Source: Geobacter sp. UBA2189
GTDB taxonomy: Bacteria > Desulfobacterota > Desulfuromonadia > Geobacterales > Pseudopelobacteraceae
NCBI GenBank assembly: GCA_002328035.1
Contig: DCVL01000026.1
Span: 62,001 to 126,000, forward strand
Length of the DNA stretch: 64,000 bases
Direction: 5' to 3'
Shown: piece after piece, positions 1 to 7,796 of the stretch
Numbering within the stretch: position 1 is the stretch's first letter
Layout of the letters: each line of letters starts with the position of its first letter
Position numbers and translations under genes: made by a program
The notes under the pieces: model-generated
What the model was told of the DNA's origin: nothing
Databases searched by the model: none
What the model saw: the letters and a program-made list of their open reading frames with translations, nothing else

Positions 1-26
1 TTTTAAGATTTGAGGAGGTTGTAAAC

Positions 27-668
27 ATGCAATGCCCGTTCTGTAAGGCTCAAATACCAAACGGTAGCGCCAAATGTCCCCAGTGTGGCACTGTGCTCAC
101 CTCTTCACCCCAGATCACTGCCGGTGACTTTGGAGCCGCCTTCAACAACGTCACAAACATCTGGAAAAACAACCTGGGTGATCTGGTATTGCTAACCCTG
201 GTCTTCTGTCTGGTGGCCTGGGTTCCCATTGTCAACATCGCTTTTATTGCCGGCTATACACGCTCATTGCTGAAAGTCTTTCGCGGTCAGGGCAAAGCCT
301 CTGTTGGCGATATTTTTAACGCCTGGGACTGCTTTGGCAATCTGCTGGTCTATCTGGTGATATACCTTATTGCCGTTGTACTGCTTTCATTTATTCCGTT
401 TCTAGGTACCATCGCTGTCCTTGCTCTTTACTTTATTATTGCACCCGGTATGCTGGCCGTTATTGATAAAAAGTTGAATGCAATCGACGCCTTTAAATGG
501 AGTCTTGCAACCATTCAAAAAGATGCTGTCAACTGGCTGCTGGCAATTCTGGTGGGTGGTATTCTTGGCAGTGCCGGGGCAATTGCGCTGGGAATTGGAA
601 TTATTATAACTATCCCTTGGGGACAGCTACTGTTGATCAGCCAGTACGACGCACGCAAATGGGACTGA
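27..668 (+). CDS. Zinc-ribbon integral membrane protein
   Basis: The protein has 213 residues. It begins with a zinc ribbon made of two CxxC knuckles (CPFC at 3-6, CPQC at 18-21), followed by a hydrophobic region with about four to five membrane segments from residue 50 to the end. A GAGG-type ribosome site (aggaggt) lies 8 bases before the ATG. Such proteins are common in Geobacter-like genomes and have no assigned reaction; the ribbon may bind zinc in the cytoplasm beneath a membrane body. The gene is convergent with the transposase at 837. The product class is clear but the role is unknown. Confidence 0.75.
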   Translation: MQCPFCKAQIPNGSAKCPQCGTVLTSSPQITAGDFGAAFNNVTNIWKNNLGDLVLLTLVFCLVAWVPIVNIAFIAGYTRSLLKVFRGQGKASVGDIFNAWDCFGNLLVYLVIYLIAVVLLSFIPFLGTIAVLALYFIIAPGMLAVIDKKLNAIDAFKWSLATIQKDAVNWLLAILVGGILGSAGAIALGIGIIITIPWGQLLLISQYDARKWD

Positions 669-726
669 TACCGGTTTTAGCAGCAACACCGTAATAGTTG
701 AAACATCCGTGAAGTATCAATGCAAA

Positions 727-755
727 ACGTGCTGAAAGCACTGAACACAGCACGT
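727..755 (+). terminator. Hairpin after the zinc-ribbon gene
   Basis: An 8-base inverted repeat (acgtgctg / cagcacgt) with a 13-base loop lies between two convergent genes. It has no clear U-run, so it may be a weak or Rho-assisted terminator. A second, less regular hairpin (aagag...ctctt with ggtg/cacc inside) lies at 791-824. Confidence 0.3.
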
Positions 756-836
756 CTATTAAAAACGGATACCCGGAATCTACTGTTGATAAGAGGTTTT
801 GAAGGTGGCCTTTGTCACCCTCTTGAATGTTGAAGC

Positions 837-2201
837 TCAGGCAAAATAACCTTCTTCCAGAAACCGGGCCAATGTTGAAAGATCGGCTCCGTAATTCACA
901 ACAGGATCAGACATGGTTGCACACTCATAGTCGTCGTCTTTAGATGAAGCTATAGCCCTTCCGATAGTGAGTGACCAAACATCATTAGATGGTTTTTGCT
1001 TACGAACTTTCTTGCGGACAGAAGATCTTTCCCCCTTGATAACCTTTTCATCATAGAGAAGCCTGGCTCGCAGAACTTCAAAGCTATATCCTCTCCCCAT
1101 CCGGTTAATGAATCTGGTTATGTTATTCATGGACTCGGTGTATCCATTAGTCACCGGGTTGTCATAGTAGTTAAATATCTCTTCGTGCCAGTTATGCAAG
1201 GCAACCCGCAAATCTCGAAAATGTTTTTCAATCACGGGATCAAGACTGTTAGGCCATTTGTTTGCAGCTAGCTCCGCAGCTGCCCTGGTAGGATAGCAAT
1301 AAATGTCAAAAAAACGTTCTTTGGCTTCGTAGGCCATTCCCAGTTGAGGAAACATCTCAAACCAGCGTTGAATCTTCTCCAGCCCCTCTGTATCCAGACT
1401 ATCCCTGCGTTTGAGCAGGAGGAATCGTTCATCTTTAAGCTTAATCCGCGTTTTATCGTCAACGGTTTTTCTTATCTGCTTCCGGACGCGCTCCAACCCT
1501 TCGTTTGCCATTCTTACTACATGGAAGCGATCTGCCACGATTAGACGCCCTGGAAATAATTTTTTACCAACCTGCCGGTAAGGATTCCACATATCCATAA
1601 CCAAAGTGGTAACATTTTGTTTATCAGGCAATGCACCGAAGTATTCCAGGAGAGATACCTTCTTACGAGAAGGCAACAGGTCAAATAAGGCCAATTTGTC
1701 AATATTCGTTAGTATAGCCCGATAATCACCAATAATCTTGAGTTCGCCAATTCCCAGGATTTCAGGTGTTTTGTATTGGAGTTCGTTCTGGCGCCTGGCA
1801 GCATAATCATCAAAGATAAAGCGAACCGTTTTATCATCAATGCCTATCTCTCTCGAAAGAGCTGAAAAAGTATCCTTCATACAGCGTTTCTCAACGTATT
1901 GGATAAGCCTTGAAGTTGCCTGTCGCTTTCCATCCATATCTGGCAGAGGTTCAAAGACTGTCTTGCCACACGATTTACAGCGAAAGCGCCGACGATCTAT
2001 CTCAATCAGAACGCGTTTGCCATGCATAGGGGAGTCTGTGTATGTCTGGCGTTGAGAACCATGACCGTAGAAGCTGGTATGCCCGCAGGATAAACAGACA
2101 GGTGGTTCAAGAGAACCAGAAGCAGTTACGCGGTAATGGTCACCGTTGTCCTGACAGGACACGGTTTTCAAATAGGTGAGGTTGAGAAAGTCGGACATCA
2201 T
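837..2201 (-). CDS. ISL3-family transposase, probably catalytically dead
   Basis: The protein has 454 residues with the ISL3 layout: an N-terminal zinc-binding region (CLSCG near 35, CKSCG near 76), a helix-turn-helix stretch, then the DDE domain with MDMWNPYR, ADRFHVVR and a C-terminal YTESMNN block that supplies the Glu. The first catalytic Asp normally sits in a G-I-D-E motif. Here the motif reads G-I-G-E (residue 152, codon GGC at 1746-1748), a one-base change from an Asp codon. The reading frame is otherwise full length. The first ATG overlaps the stop of the truncated restriction gene by four bases (ATGA), so the insertion end lies almost at the start codon. Convincing terminal inverted repeats or an 8-base target duplication could not be identified; GGCC-starting sequences at 807 and 2209 are weak candidates. 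Confidence 0.85.
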   Translation of the reverse strand: MMSDFLNLTYLKTVSCQDNGDHYRVTASGSLEPPVCLSCGHTSFYGHGSQRQTYTDSPMHGKRVLIEIDRRRFRCKSCGKTVFEPLPDMDGKRQATSRLIQYVEKRCMKDTFSALSREIGIDDKTVRFIFDDYAARRQNELQYKTPEILGIGELKIIGDYRAILTNIDKLALFDLLPSRKKVSLLEYFGALPDKQNVTTLVMDMWNPYRQVGKKLFPGRLIVADRFHVVRMANEGLERVRKQIRKTVDDKTRIKLKDERFLLLKRRDSLDTEGLEKIQRWFEMFPQLGMAYEAKERFFDIYCYPTRAAAELAANKWPNSLDPVIEKHFRDLRVALHNWHEEIFNYYDNPVTNGYTESMNNITRFINRMGRGYSFEVLRARLLYDEKVIKGERSSVRKKVRKQKPSNDVWSLTIGRAIASSKDDDYECATMSDPVVNYGADLSTLARFLEEGYFA

Positions 2202-2380
2202 AAACGGCCTTCCCTGGTTTTAATGTCAACCTGGGGCACCAGCAGCAAGTGCCGCTTACGACAATAACCGTCAATCAAATCACCAAACTTCTGGCTGATA
2301 ACCGCTTCATTGGCCTTACCGCCAAACTGTATAAGCCGGTCAACTTCGGTGTAGTAGTGGTTGATAAGTTGTATGGACAT
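2198..2380 (-). pseudogene. Type ISP restriction-modification enzyme, N-terminal remnant
   Basis: Sixty codons remain. The sequence MSIQLINHYYTEVDRLIQFG, followed by KANEAV and later LLLVPQVDIKTREGR, resembles the start of the very large type ISP/LlaBIII-like restriction-modification enzymes (helicase plus N6-adenine methylase plus target recognition). Homology stops around residue 57, immediately before the transposase start. Nothing resembling the missing ~900 or more residues appears on the far side of the transposase, so insertion was accompanied by deletion. The ATG directly follows the TAA of the upstream ATPase gene, indicating a former two-gene operon. The family call rests on recall of the N-terminal motif and should be confirmed by search. 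Confidence 0.65.
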
Positions 2381-4240
2381 TTATACAGAACCTTCCTGAG
2401 CATTCGTCTGCGGTACAGTGGTTACATACCGCTGGTCTGGGTGATTGGGCATCTCTGGAATGGTATAGCTCAATTCACCGGAATCTCGCATAGGGGTAAG
2501 ATGGGAGCGCACCAGATCTTTAGTGTCACGCCTCCCCATAACCTCGCAAAGTTCTTCAGAAGAAAAAGACCGTAGCATGCATAAATCACGAATGATTCCG
2601 CGTACGACATCCTGCCTGGGCTTTGTACCTGCTTCTGCAATTTTTTGTCGTAGTGGATATGGAATCCCCTCCAGAGGTGGTGGGTATTCTTGTGGGGGGT
2701 GGTGTGTATTCGTCTGTAGGTGGTGTGTATTATCTTGAGACTGGTGGGGATTCCCAAAGGCCGACCCTGGTACATAGTAGGTGCGGCTGCCACTTCCCTT
2801 CATTACGAGAAGATCAAGCCCCCTGAGCCGCCTTAAATGGGTTGAGGCATCCAGTGTATCAGTACGGTTGATTGCCCGGTATGCGGCATTGTCAATTGCC
2901 CCAAGCTCACGAACAAAAACCAGCGCACGAGCCTCTTCATCAGAAAGGAGCTCTTTTGTTAAGGCACTTAACCAAACAAGATCTTCAGCCCCCAGGAAAT
3001 GGTGAAACAGGAATGTTGCAACAAACTGGTCAGGGCGGCGATCAGACTCAAATGTAGGAGGTAGCAGGTTGTGCTGGATCATAAGTTCCCGCATAGCTCT
3101 GATACCGCTACCTTTTGTTTCAGCTACATTTACCTCATGCAGGACAGCAGCAAGCCGTGGGTTACGTGTTTCAGAGCCTGGCTCACCAAGCTGTTCTTCT
3201 GCCTTCAAGGAATGTCCTGGGTTACGAATCTCAAGACGGTTTGCGTACCTGATAATCTGTATAGCTCCTTGAATTCTGTAACTACGGTGCATGACAGCAT
3301 TTACAACCGCTTCACGTATGACCCTTGATGGCAAGACGGTTTCTTCTTCCCGAACAAGCGAACCTTCGGGTAGAGAAAATGACTTCAGCATATCTTCTGA
3401 AATAGCATTGGATGCTTTTCGGATAGCTGTTAAGAGAGGTGAGCGGATCTCAAGCGTATCAAATCTGTGATCAGGGTTCTCGACCCACTGGCGGCCTGGT
3501 ATACGGATGTAATCAATTCTCATCATCGGAAAACAACGACGCAACGCAATGGATGTCCCAAAGAGGAGAACTCCGGCAACCGTTGGTTTTGGTGTGCCAT
3601 TATCTATACGGATACACCCCAAGGCCCTCAGCAGGTCTTCATTTGACCAATTAAGCTCTTCTGCATCCGGATTAGCCCTGTTTCGCATCTGCCGATAATC
3701 GTTAATAGCATTGAGATCAATATCTGACATGTCTGCGTCTGAAATAACAGATGCGTCATATGTATCAATCTGATGCCCGGAATAGAGAGCTATCAGGTCA
3801 TCGTCTGTTCCCTCTTGATCTGTGGGGCCAACGCGGCGAAAAGCGCCCCTGGGTAATCCAAGACTTGTGATATAGACAGGTTTATCTGTTGGAGATGATT
3901 CGGGGATATAGGCAATCACAACTGTTTTGCCATTAAGCCGCTCTACTGAAACCTGTGGCCTTATAGGGCGATTCAAGGTTGCTGCACACTGGGTTACAAG
4001 TTCAGACTGAATCTTGTCTGGATCAGCAACTCCGCACACTTCATAAGTGTATCCGAACAGATCGCGGTCGCGCTCAATACCCAACATAAGATAACCGCCA
4101 CCAAGGCCGGGTTCATTTGCATATGCGCATACGGTTTCCAAAATCGACCGGTCAACCTTGCTACCCTTTTTAACCTCGATTTGCACGGACTCATCAACGG
4201 CTCTGAGTTCCCTAAGAAGGTCTTCTGCGCTACGATCCAT
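2381..4240 (-). CDS. AlbA_2 (Schlafen-like) DNA-binding, GHKL-ATPase-fold protein
   Basis: This 619-residue protein matches the COG2865 type. An AlbA_2/Schlafen-like domain occupies about residues 10-130 (ESVQIEVKKG, later GGGYLMLGIERD). A GHKL-type ATPase-like segment follows at about 270-410, with VVNAVMHRSYR (N box) and KGSGIRAMRE (G box). Winged-helix segments lie near the C-terminus. Between them is a low-complexity linker built of four 7-residue units (NPHQSQD, NTHHLQT, NTHHPPQ, EYPPPLE). The ATG is preceded by a consensus-like promoter and three operator-like repeats. Such proteins commonly occur in restriction/defence islands and can act as regulators or effectors; the exact role here is inferred from its neighbour, the remains of an ISP restriction gene. 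Confidence 0.8.
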   Translation of the reverse strand: MDRSAEDLLRELRAVDESVQIEVKKGSKVDRSILETVCAYANEPGLGGGYLMLGIERDRDLFGYTYEVCGVADPDKIQSELVTQCAATLNRPIRPQVSVERLNGKTVVIAYIPESSPTDKPVYITSLGLPRGAFRRVGPTDQEGTDDDLIALYSGHQIDTYDASVISDADMSDIDLNAINDYRQMRNRANPDAEELNWSNEDLLRALGCIRIDNGTPKPTVAGVLLFGTSIALRRCFPMMRIDYIRIPGRQWVENPDHRFDTLEIRSPLLTAIRKASNAISEDMLKSFSLPEGSLVREEETVLPSRVIREAVVNAVMHRSYRIQGAIQIIRYANRLEIRNPGHSLKAEEQLGEPGSETRNPRLAAVLHEVNVAETKGSGIRAMRELMIQHNLLPPTFESDRRPDQFVATFLFHHFLGAEDLVWLSALTKELLSDEEARALVFVRELGAIDNAAYRAINRTDTLDASTHLRRLRGLDLLVMKGSGSRTYYVPGSAFGNPHQSQDNTHHLQTNTHHPPQEYPPPLEGIPYPLRQKIAEAGTKPRQDVVRGIIRDLCMLRSFSSEELCEVMGRRDTKDLVRSHLTPMRDSGELSYTIPEMPNHPDQRYVTTVPQTNAQEGSV

Positions 4241-4261
4241 AGTCTAGTCTCCAGTATGGGA

Positions 4262-4380
4262 TTCAACATTCCATTCCGATTTTAGACAAATCGTACCATG
4301 CAACTATTCAACAGTCAATTCCGATTTATCGGGTACAATCAAAACAATGGAAAAGACATTTTCAACACTTTATTCCGAAT
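4262..4380 (-). promoter_or_regulatory. Three direct 20-base repeats over the AlbA_2/ATPase promoter
   Basis: Three copies of a 20-base sequence, TTCAACAnTnnATTCCGAwT on the + strand, start at 4262, 4307 and 4361; 15 or 16 positions are invariant. They point in the same direction and are 45 and 54 bases apart. The first lies just downstream of the -10, the second overlaps the -35 and the third lies far upstream. This is the expected geometry of a repressor-binding array. The binding protein is unknown; self-regulation by the downstream gene is possible. Confidence 0.65.
4290..4318 (-). promoter_or_regulatory. Sigma-70-like promoter of the AlbA_2/ATPase gene
   Basis: Read on the - strand, TTGACT (4318-4313) and TACGAT (4295-4290) are separated by 17 bases. 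The start codon is at 4240, giving a leader of about 45 bases. Confidence 0.6.
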
Positions 4381-4536
4381 ACCCCAAAAACCTGAGCGGC
4401 GTTTTCCCGGGCACTAATTGGAGGTAAGATCGTCATTCATCAATATCTAAGCTATTCCAGCTCTCAGCGCTGGATCATCTTGGTTTGTGGGATGTTCCTA
4501 AGCGGCAACCAAAACAGGGCAGGGGGCTACGGCCTA

Positions 4537-4564
4537 CCCTCACATCTGGAGTCAGATGTGAGGG
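4537..4564. repeat. Perfect 12-base inverted repeat
   Basis: CCCTCACATCTG, a GAGT loop, then CAGATGTGAGGG. There is no U-tract on either side. It lies downstream of the - strand stress genes and upstream of the AlbA_2 promoter, so it may be a processed 3' hairpin of the 4637 gene or a protein-binding site. The remainder of 4381-4636 shows no convincing gene. Confidence 0.55.
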
Positions 4565-4636
4565 ATATTAAGCTGCTCAGATTTTATGACGCATCCTGAG
4601 AGATGCAGTGTAGTTGAAGATATTGTATTTCAATTG

Positions 4637-4786
4637 TTAAAGGATCTTTCGCCCTTGTATGACCCGAACCAGCACTACAATTATTGCAACTACAAGCAGA
4701 ATATGGATCAAGCCTCCCATGGTATATGAAGTAACCATCCCCAAAAGCCACAGCACTATCAAAATTACACAGATTGTCCACAACAT
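4637..4786 (-). CDS. lmo0937-type small membrane protein
   Basis: This 49-residue protein starts MLWTICVILIVLWLLGMVTS and ends with RKIL. It has two hydrophobic segments (about 3-20 and 26-43) joined by a TMGG turn. This is the pattern of the widespread lmo0937 family of tiny stress-associated membrane proteins. A run of G (aggggggtt) about 8 bases before the ATG can serve as ribosome site. It lies at the 3' end of a - strand series of envelope-stress genes (BON, OmpA, BON, CsbD), which suggests a shared stress response. Its function is unknown. Confidence 0.85.
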   Translation of the reverse strand: MLWTICVILIVLWLLGMVTSYTMGGLIHILLVVAIIVVLVRVIQGRKIL

Positions 4787-4809
4787 ATATTTAACCCCCC
4801 TGTAACAAA

Positions 4810-5124
4810 TTATTTCACAATCAGGTTTGTTTGGACTGATATTACGCCCTTGACGCTTTTAGCAATCTCGCGTGCCTTTGTAATACTGCTGGCTGAATTG
4901 ACAAAACCACTGAGTTGAACAACTCCCTTAAATGTTTCAACATTTATCTGTAATACTTTCAGGTCAGAGTCAGAAAAAATGGCGCTTTTCACTTTGGTTG
5001 TGATCACAGTGTCATCGACATATTCTCCAGTACCTTCATGGGTTCTTGTGGATGCGCACCCCAGAAATGAAAGTGCAACTACAAAGCAGGCTATTAATTT
5101 TATGAAGCTTTTAAATGTTGCCAT
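4810..5124 (-). CDS. BON-domain lipoprotein
   Basis: The start at 5124 is chosen because GGAG precedes it and because it yields a lipoprotein signal (MATFKSFIKLIACFVVAL followed by the lipobox LGC). A longer in-frame start at 5211 would bury the signal peptide. The mature part carries one BON domain (DDTVITTKVKSAIF through VKGVISVQTNLIV), the OsmY/DolP-type fold that binds phospholipid and localises to the periplasmic or outer-membrane face. It lies between the OmpA gene and the small membrane protein and probably helps to maintain envelope integrity under stress. Length is about 104 residues, typical for a single-BON lipoprotein. Confidence 0.85.
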   Translation of the reverse strand: MATFKSFIKLIACFVVALSFLGCASTRTHEGTGEYVDDTVITTKVKSAIFSDSDLKVLQINVETFKGVVQLSGFVNSASSITKAREIAKSVKGVISVQTNLIVK

Positions 5125-5214
5125 GATGTTTTTCTCCTCGTCTGTTTGACTTTTTGAAGGGATACAAGGAGCCATATCTTCATGCAGGAGAGTTTGACCC
5201 TTTGTGTCCATTGG

Positions 5215-5988
5215 CTACTCCAGAACTATTTCAAAAAGAACGCGCATATTTGATTTTGCCGCTGGTGAGTTAAGATTTTTCGGCACTGCTTCATATGACT
5301 CAGGGGATGCTTCGCCATAGCCAATTTTAGTAAGCCTTTCGCGAGTAATTACGCCATCTTCAATAAGATATTCTTTTACTGCAGTTGCCCGTCTTTCACT
5401 TAACTTCTGGTTGTACTCTTTTGTGCCGGCAGCAGAGGTATACCCGGCAACACGAATCTTGGCATTAGGATTGTCTCTCAAAAGCTGGATATTTCTTTTC
5501 AGGATAACTTTGGCTTCCGGCTTAAGTGTTGATTGATCAAAATCGAAATGGATGTCTTCAAGCGCAAGGACAACAACCTTCGCGGCTTTTTTCTCAGACG
5601 CTACAACAACTACCTGCTCCTCAGCCTTTGGTTCTGCCACAAAAATAACAACCGGCTCAGGCTTCATCCAGGCAACAGGAGCTACAGGACAAAGGGCGTC
5701 AGCCATTGCTTTAGCCTGGTTGGCAAGTCCTATCCCTTCCTGGGTATGACAGGCAGAATAGACGCTATAAGCCTTATTCTTCATCTCTTCGGCAGCGCTG
5801 AACTCTGCAGGGCACTGTTTGTCTTTGCCGGCTGTACGCGCTGCATCTACAGCCAGATCTGCGTCTACCAGTTCTTTATGAAAATAGCGGTCTTGCTTGA
5901 CATTGTATTCCATGCCTGCACACCCAAAAATCATGCCTAAAGCAAACAGGGAGACAATATTCCGAACAGTTTTCTGTACATATTTCAT
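5215..5988 (-). CDS. OmpA-family peptidoglycan-binding lipoprotein
   Basis: The protein has 257 residues. A lipoprotein signal ends in IFGCAG (Cys at 23). A DUF4398-like helical region with alanine-rich repeats follows. From about 145 to 257 is an OmpA C-terminal domain with IHFDFDQSTLKPEA, VAGYTSAAGTKEYNQKLSERRA and the Arg that contacts diaminopimelate. It should anchor the outer membrane to peptidoglycan. It lies 18 bases downstream of the three-BON gene and 90 upstream of the BON lipoprotein, consistent with one stress operon. Confidence 0.88.
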   Translation of the reverse strand: MKYVQKTVRNIVSLFALGMIFGCAGMEYNVKQDRYFHKELVDADLAVDAARTAGKDKQCPAEFSAAEEMKNKAYSVYSACHTQEGIGLANQAKAMADALCPVAPVAWMKPEPVVIFVAEPKAEEQVVVVASEKKAAKVVVLALEDIHFDFDQSTLKPEAKVILKRNIQLLRDNPNAKIRVAGYTSAAGTKEYNQKLSERRATAVKEYLIEDGVITRERLTKIGYGEASPESYEAVPKNLNSPAAKSNMRVLFEIVLE

Positions 5989-6006
5989 AGCGATTTCTCC
6001 TTTTAT

Positions 6007-6762
6007 TTACTTGACTGTCATAGCGTTTTTAACACTTTGTACGCCGTTTACATCGAGGGTCAGTTTGCTGGCCAAATCTATTTCGGCTCTGTTATCGGCC
6101 TGACCTGTCAAGGTAACTACAGCCCTCTTTGTGGTAACTGATGTGTTAAGGGCACTGGTTGAACGATGGTACAGCAGTGTCATCTTCACCTGGGCAGTGA
6201 TTGAAGCATCATCAATCTTTTCACCGACAGTCCGTGACTTTTCAGGTGGTATGATGACTGCCATTTCGTTTTTTACCTCCCTAACCCCTTCAACATCCAT
6301 TGCATATTCAGTTGCCAGTTGTTTTTGTGCCTGGCTGGTTGCATCACCGTGCAGGATAACAACACCATCTTTGACATCAACATCTGTTTTACTGGCTCTT
6401 ACGCTACTGTGAAATAGTAGTGTGATTTTTACTTTGTCGCGGAGCCATGCATCAGAGTTTGCAGTGGGGGGTGCTCCCCTGACTTCCAGTCTGTTGTCTA
6501 TGCTCTTGACACTGGGAAGACTTGCTACGGTCTCTTGGGCTAACGTTTTGTGGGACTCCTCTGAAACAATTCCGGTCAAGATGACAGCCCCGTCTTTTGA
6601 CTGAATTTTAATATCATCAGCCTGAAGGTAGGTCTTGAAGACATATGTCTGCCTGGCAGACAATTCAATGCGACTATCTGTTTTTGAAGCAAATGCAGGT
6701 GCGGTAAAGGTAAAAATTATTACCGCTGCTACAATGCTTGATAGTGAGTACAATACTCTCAT
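6007..6762 (-). CDS. Periplasmic protein with three BON domains
   Basis: The protein has 251 residues with a Sec signal (cut near AFAS, residue 26). Three BON domains follow at about 30-95, 105-170 and 180-251. Each has the pattern of a helical start, a GxVxLxG strand (GAVILTG, GVVILHG, AVVTLTG) and a V-K-x-V-x-N end. This is the OsmY architecture with an extra repeat. It is likely a periplasmic chaperone or lipid-interacting protein induced by envelope or osmotic stress. It begins the BON-OmpA-BON run, with the CsbD gene 28 bases upstream. Confidence 0.85.
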   Translation of the reverse strand: MRVLYSLSSIVAAVIIFTFTAPAFASKTDSRIELSARQTYVFKTYLQADDIKIQSKDGAVILTGIVSEESHKTLAQETVASLPSVKSIDNRLEVRGAPPTANSDAWLRDKVKITLLFHSSVRASKTDVDVKDGVVILHGDATSQAQKQLATEYAMDVEGVREVKNEMAVIIPPEKSRTVGEKIDDASITAQVKMTLLYHRSTSALNTSVTTKRAVVTLTGQADNRAEIDLASKLTLDVNGVQSVKNAMTVK

Positions 6763-6789
6763 GGTTAATTCTCCCTCTAATGTTCGTTT

Positions 6790-6969
6790 TTACTTCTCTA
6801 AAACCTTCTTTACCTGACCCATTTTTACCTGAACCTCTCCGGCAATCTTTTCACCCTTGCCTTCGACTTCTAATTTGGGGTTGTCGCTGAGCTTGCCAGC
6901 GACTTCTTTGATCCTGCCCTTAACTTCGTGAAATTTGCCTCGTACCTTATCTTTTGTGCTGTTTTTCAT
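6790..6969 (-). CDS. CsbD-family stress protein
   Basis: This 59-residue, highly charged protein starts MKNSTKDKVRGKFHEVKGRI and continues into KLSDNPKLEVEGKGEKIAG, the CsbD signature. The family is a general-stress protein of unknown biochemistry, sigma-B dependent in Bacillus. The ATG is preceded by AGGAGGAAATC. It is the first gene of the - strand stress series. A paralogue lies at 11619. Confidence 0.9.
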   Translation of the reverse strand: MKNSTKDKVRGKFHEVKGRIKEVAGKLSDNPKLEVEGKGEKIAGEVQVKMGQVKKVLEK

Positions 6970-7796
6970 GATTTCCTCCTGTTAGGTATGATGATTTTTG
7001 TGGAGAACGTGCTCATTATTTCTGATGATACGTTGCCGCGTCTTATTTCTCCTGCATCTTGCCATCTGAAAAGCCTGTTTTTTTGTCCCTGGCGGTTCTG
7101 CCTCCTTCCTTTCATCATCCGCAAACAAGCGTTCATAGCGTCCAGTCCGGGGTTTGATTCTCGATTAGCGGTTTATTGCATGCTGTACTGCTGATATGAA
7201 TCTACTTTACTGCTTGTTATGACTATTCAAGAGCAACTAGTACGCCAAGAACTATCAGAGATTTATTTTTGCGCAATGTGTTGATATTTATGAGAAAAAA
7301 CGGTTGATAGATAAATTGCAGGAGGGGGTTTTTCAGATAGAATCCGTCATTATTGGTGGAGCTGTTAGATATGGTTGAAACCTGTAAAGCTCTCAATAAA
7401 AATGGGAGGGTTTTACGTTGATCAATCAGTTCAGGGGGGGATAGATGGCAACTCTGTACCCTGTTATTGAAAGATGGGCAATAATAGGATCAGAAATTGG
7501 GTGATTTTAGCAGATCTGATCCATCTGATAATTTTGAGGTACTATCTGTTTGGTCTACTCAGCTCTTGCAGCATTCTCGCCTAACTGATTTTCTTTTTCT
7601 CTGTTGTTTTGCAGGGTAGAAGCTACTAAACAAGGCAGAAGTGACCCAGTCAAACCTGATGAGCCACTTCTGCTTCTTGAACTTCTGCCTTCTATCTATT
7701 TCTTAGCCCCTCTGCTTTCCACAAGAAGGTTTACAAGATTTACGCAATAATCTTTCCCAAGAATATTGACTTGTGTGCAGACAGAGTCAGTATCGG
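6970..7796. other. Long intergenic region
   Basis: No convincing gene was found on either strand; the open frames here are short and lack family features. The left part must hold the promoter of the CsbD stress series. The right part holds a 9-base hairpin downstream of the PEP-CTERM gene. Confidence 0.5.
7635..7673 (-). terminator. Hairpin downstream of the PEP-CTERM gene
   Basis: GCAGAAGTG and CACTTCTGC form a 9-base stem with a 21-base loop. On the - strand it is followed by CTTGTTTAG, a poor U-tract. A third copy of the arm (acttctgcc) lies just to the right. It is a possible 3' end for the gene at 7797. Confidence 0.35.

Noticed and set aside
799..2217. Defined ends and target duplication for the ISL3 element
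   Set aside because: GGCC-starting sequences at 807 and 2209 are only weakly alike and the flanking 8 bases differ, so no boundaries are claimed.
4422..4594. Open frame on the + strand with a GGAGG-like site
   Set aside because: No proper start codon, no family resemblance, and it runs through the 12-base inverted repeat.
4584..4781. 65-residue frame on the - strand
   Set aside because: It is an out-of-frame reading of the real 49-residue membrane protein at 4637-4786.
7445..7505. 19-codon ORF after a G-rich site (MATLYPVIERWA...)
   Set aside because: Too short, no context and no resemblance to known leader peptides.
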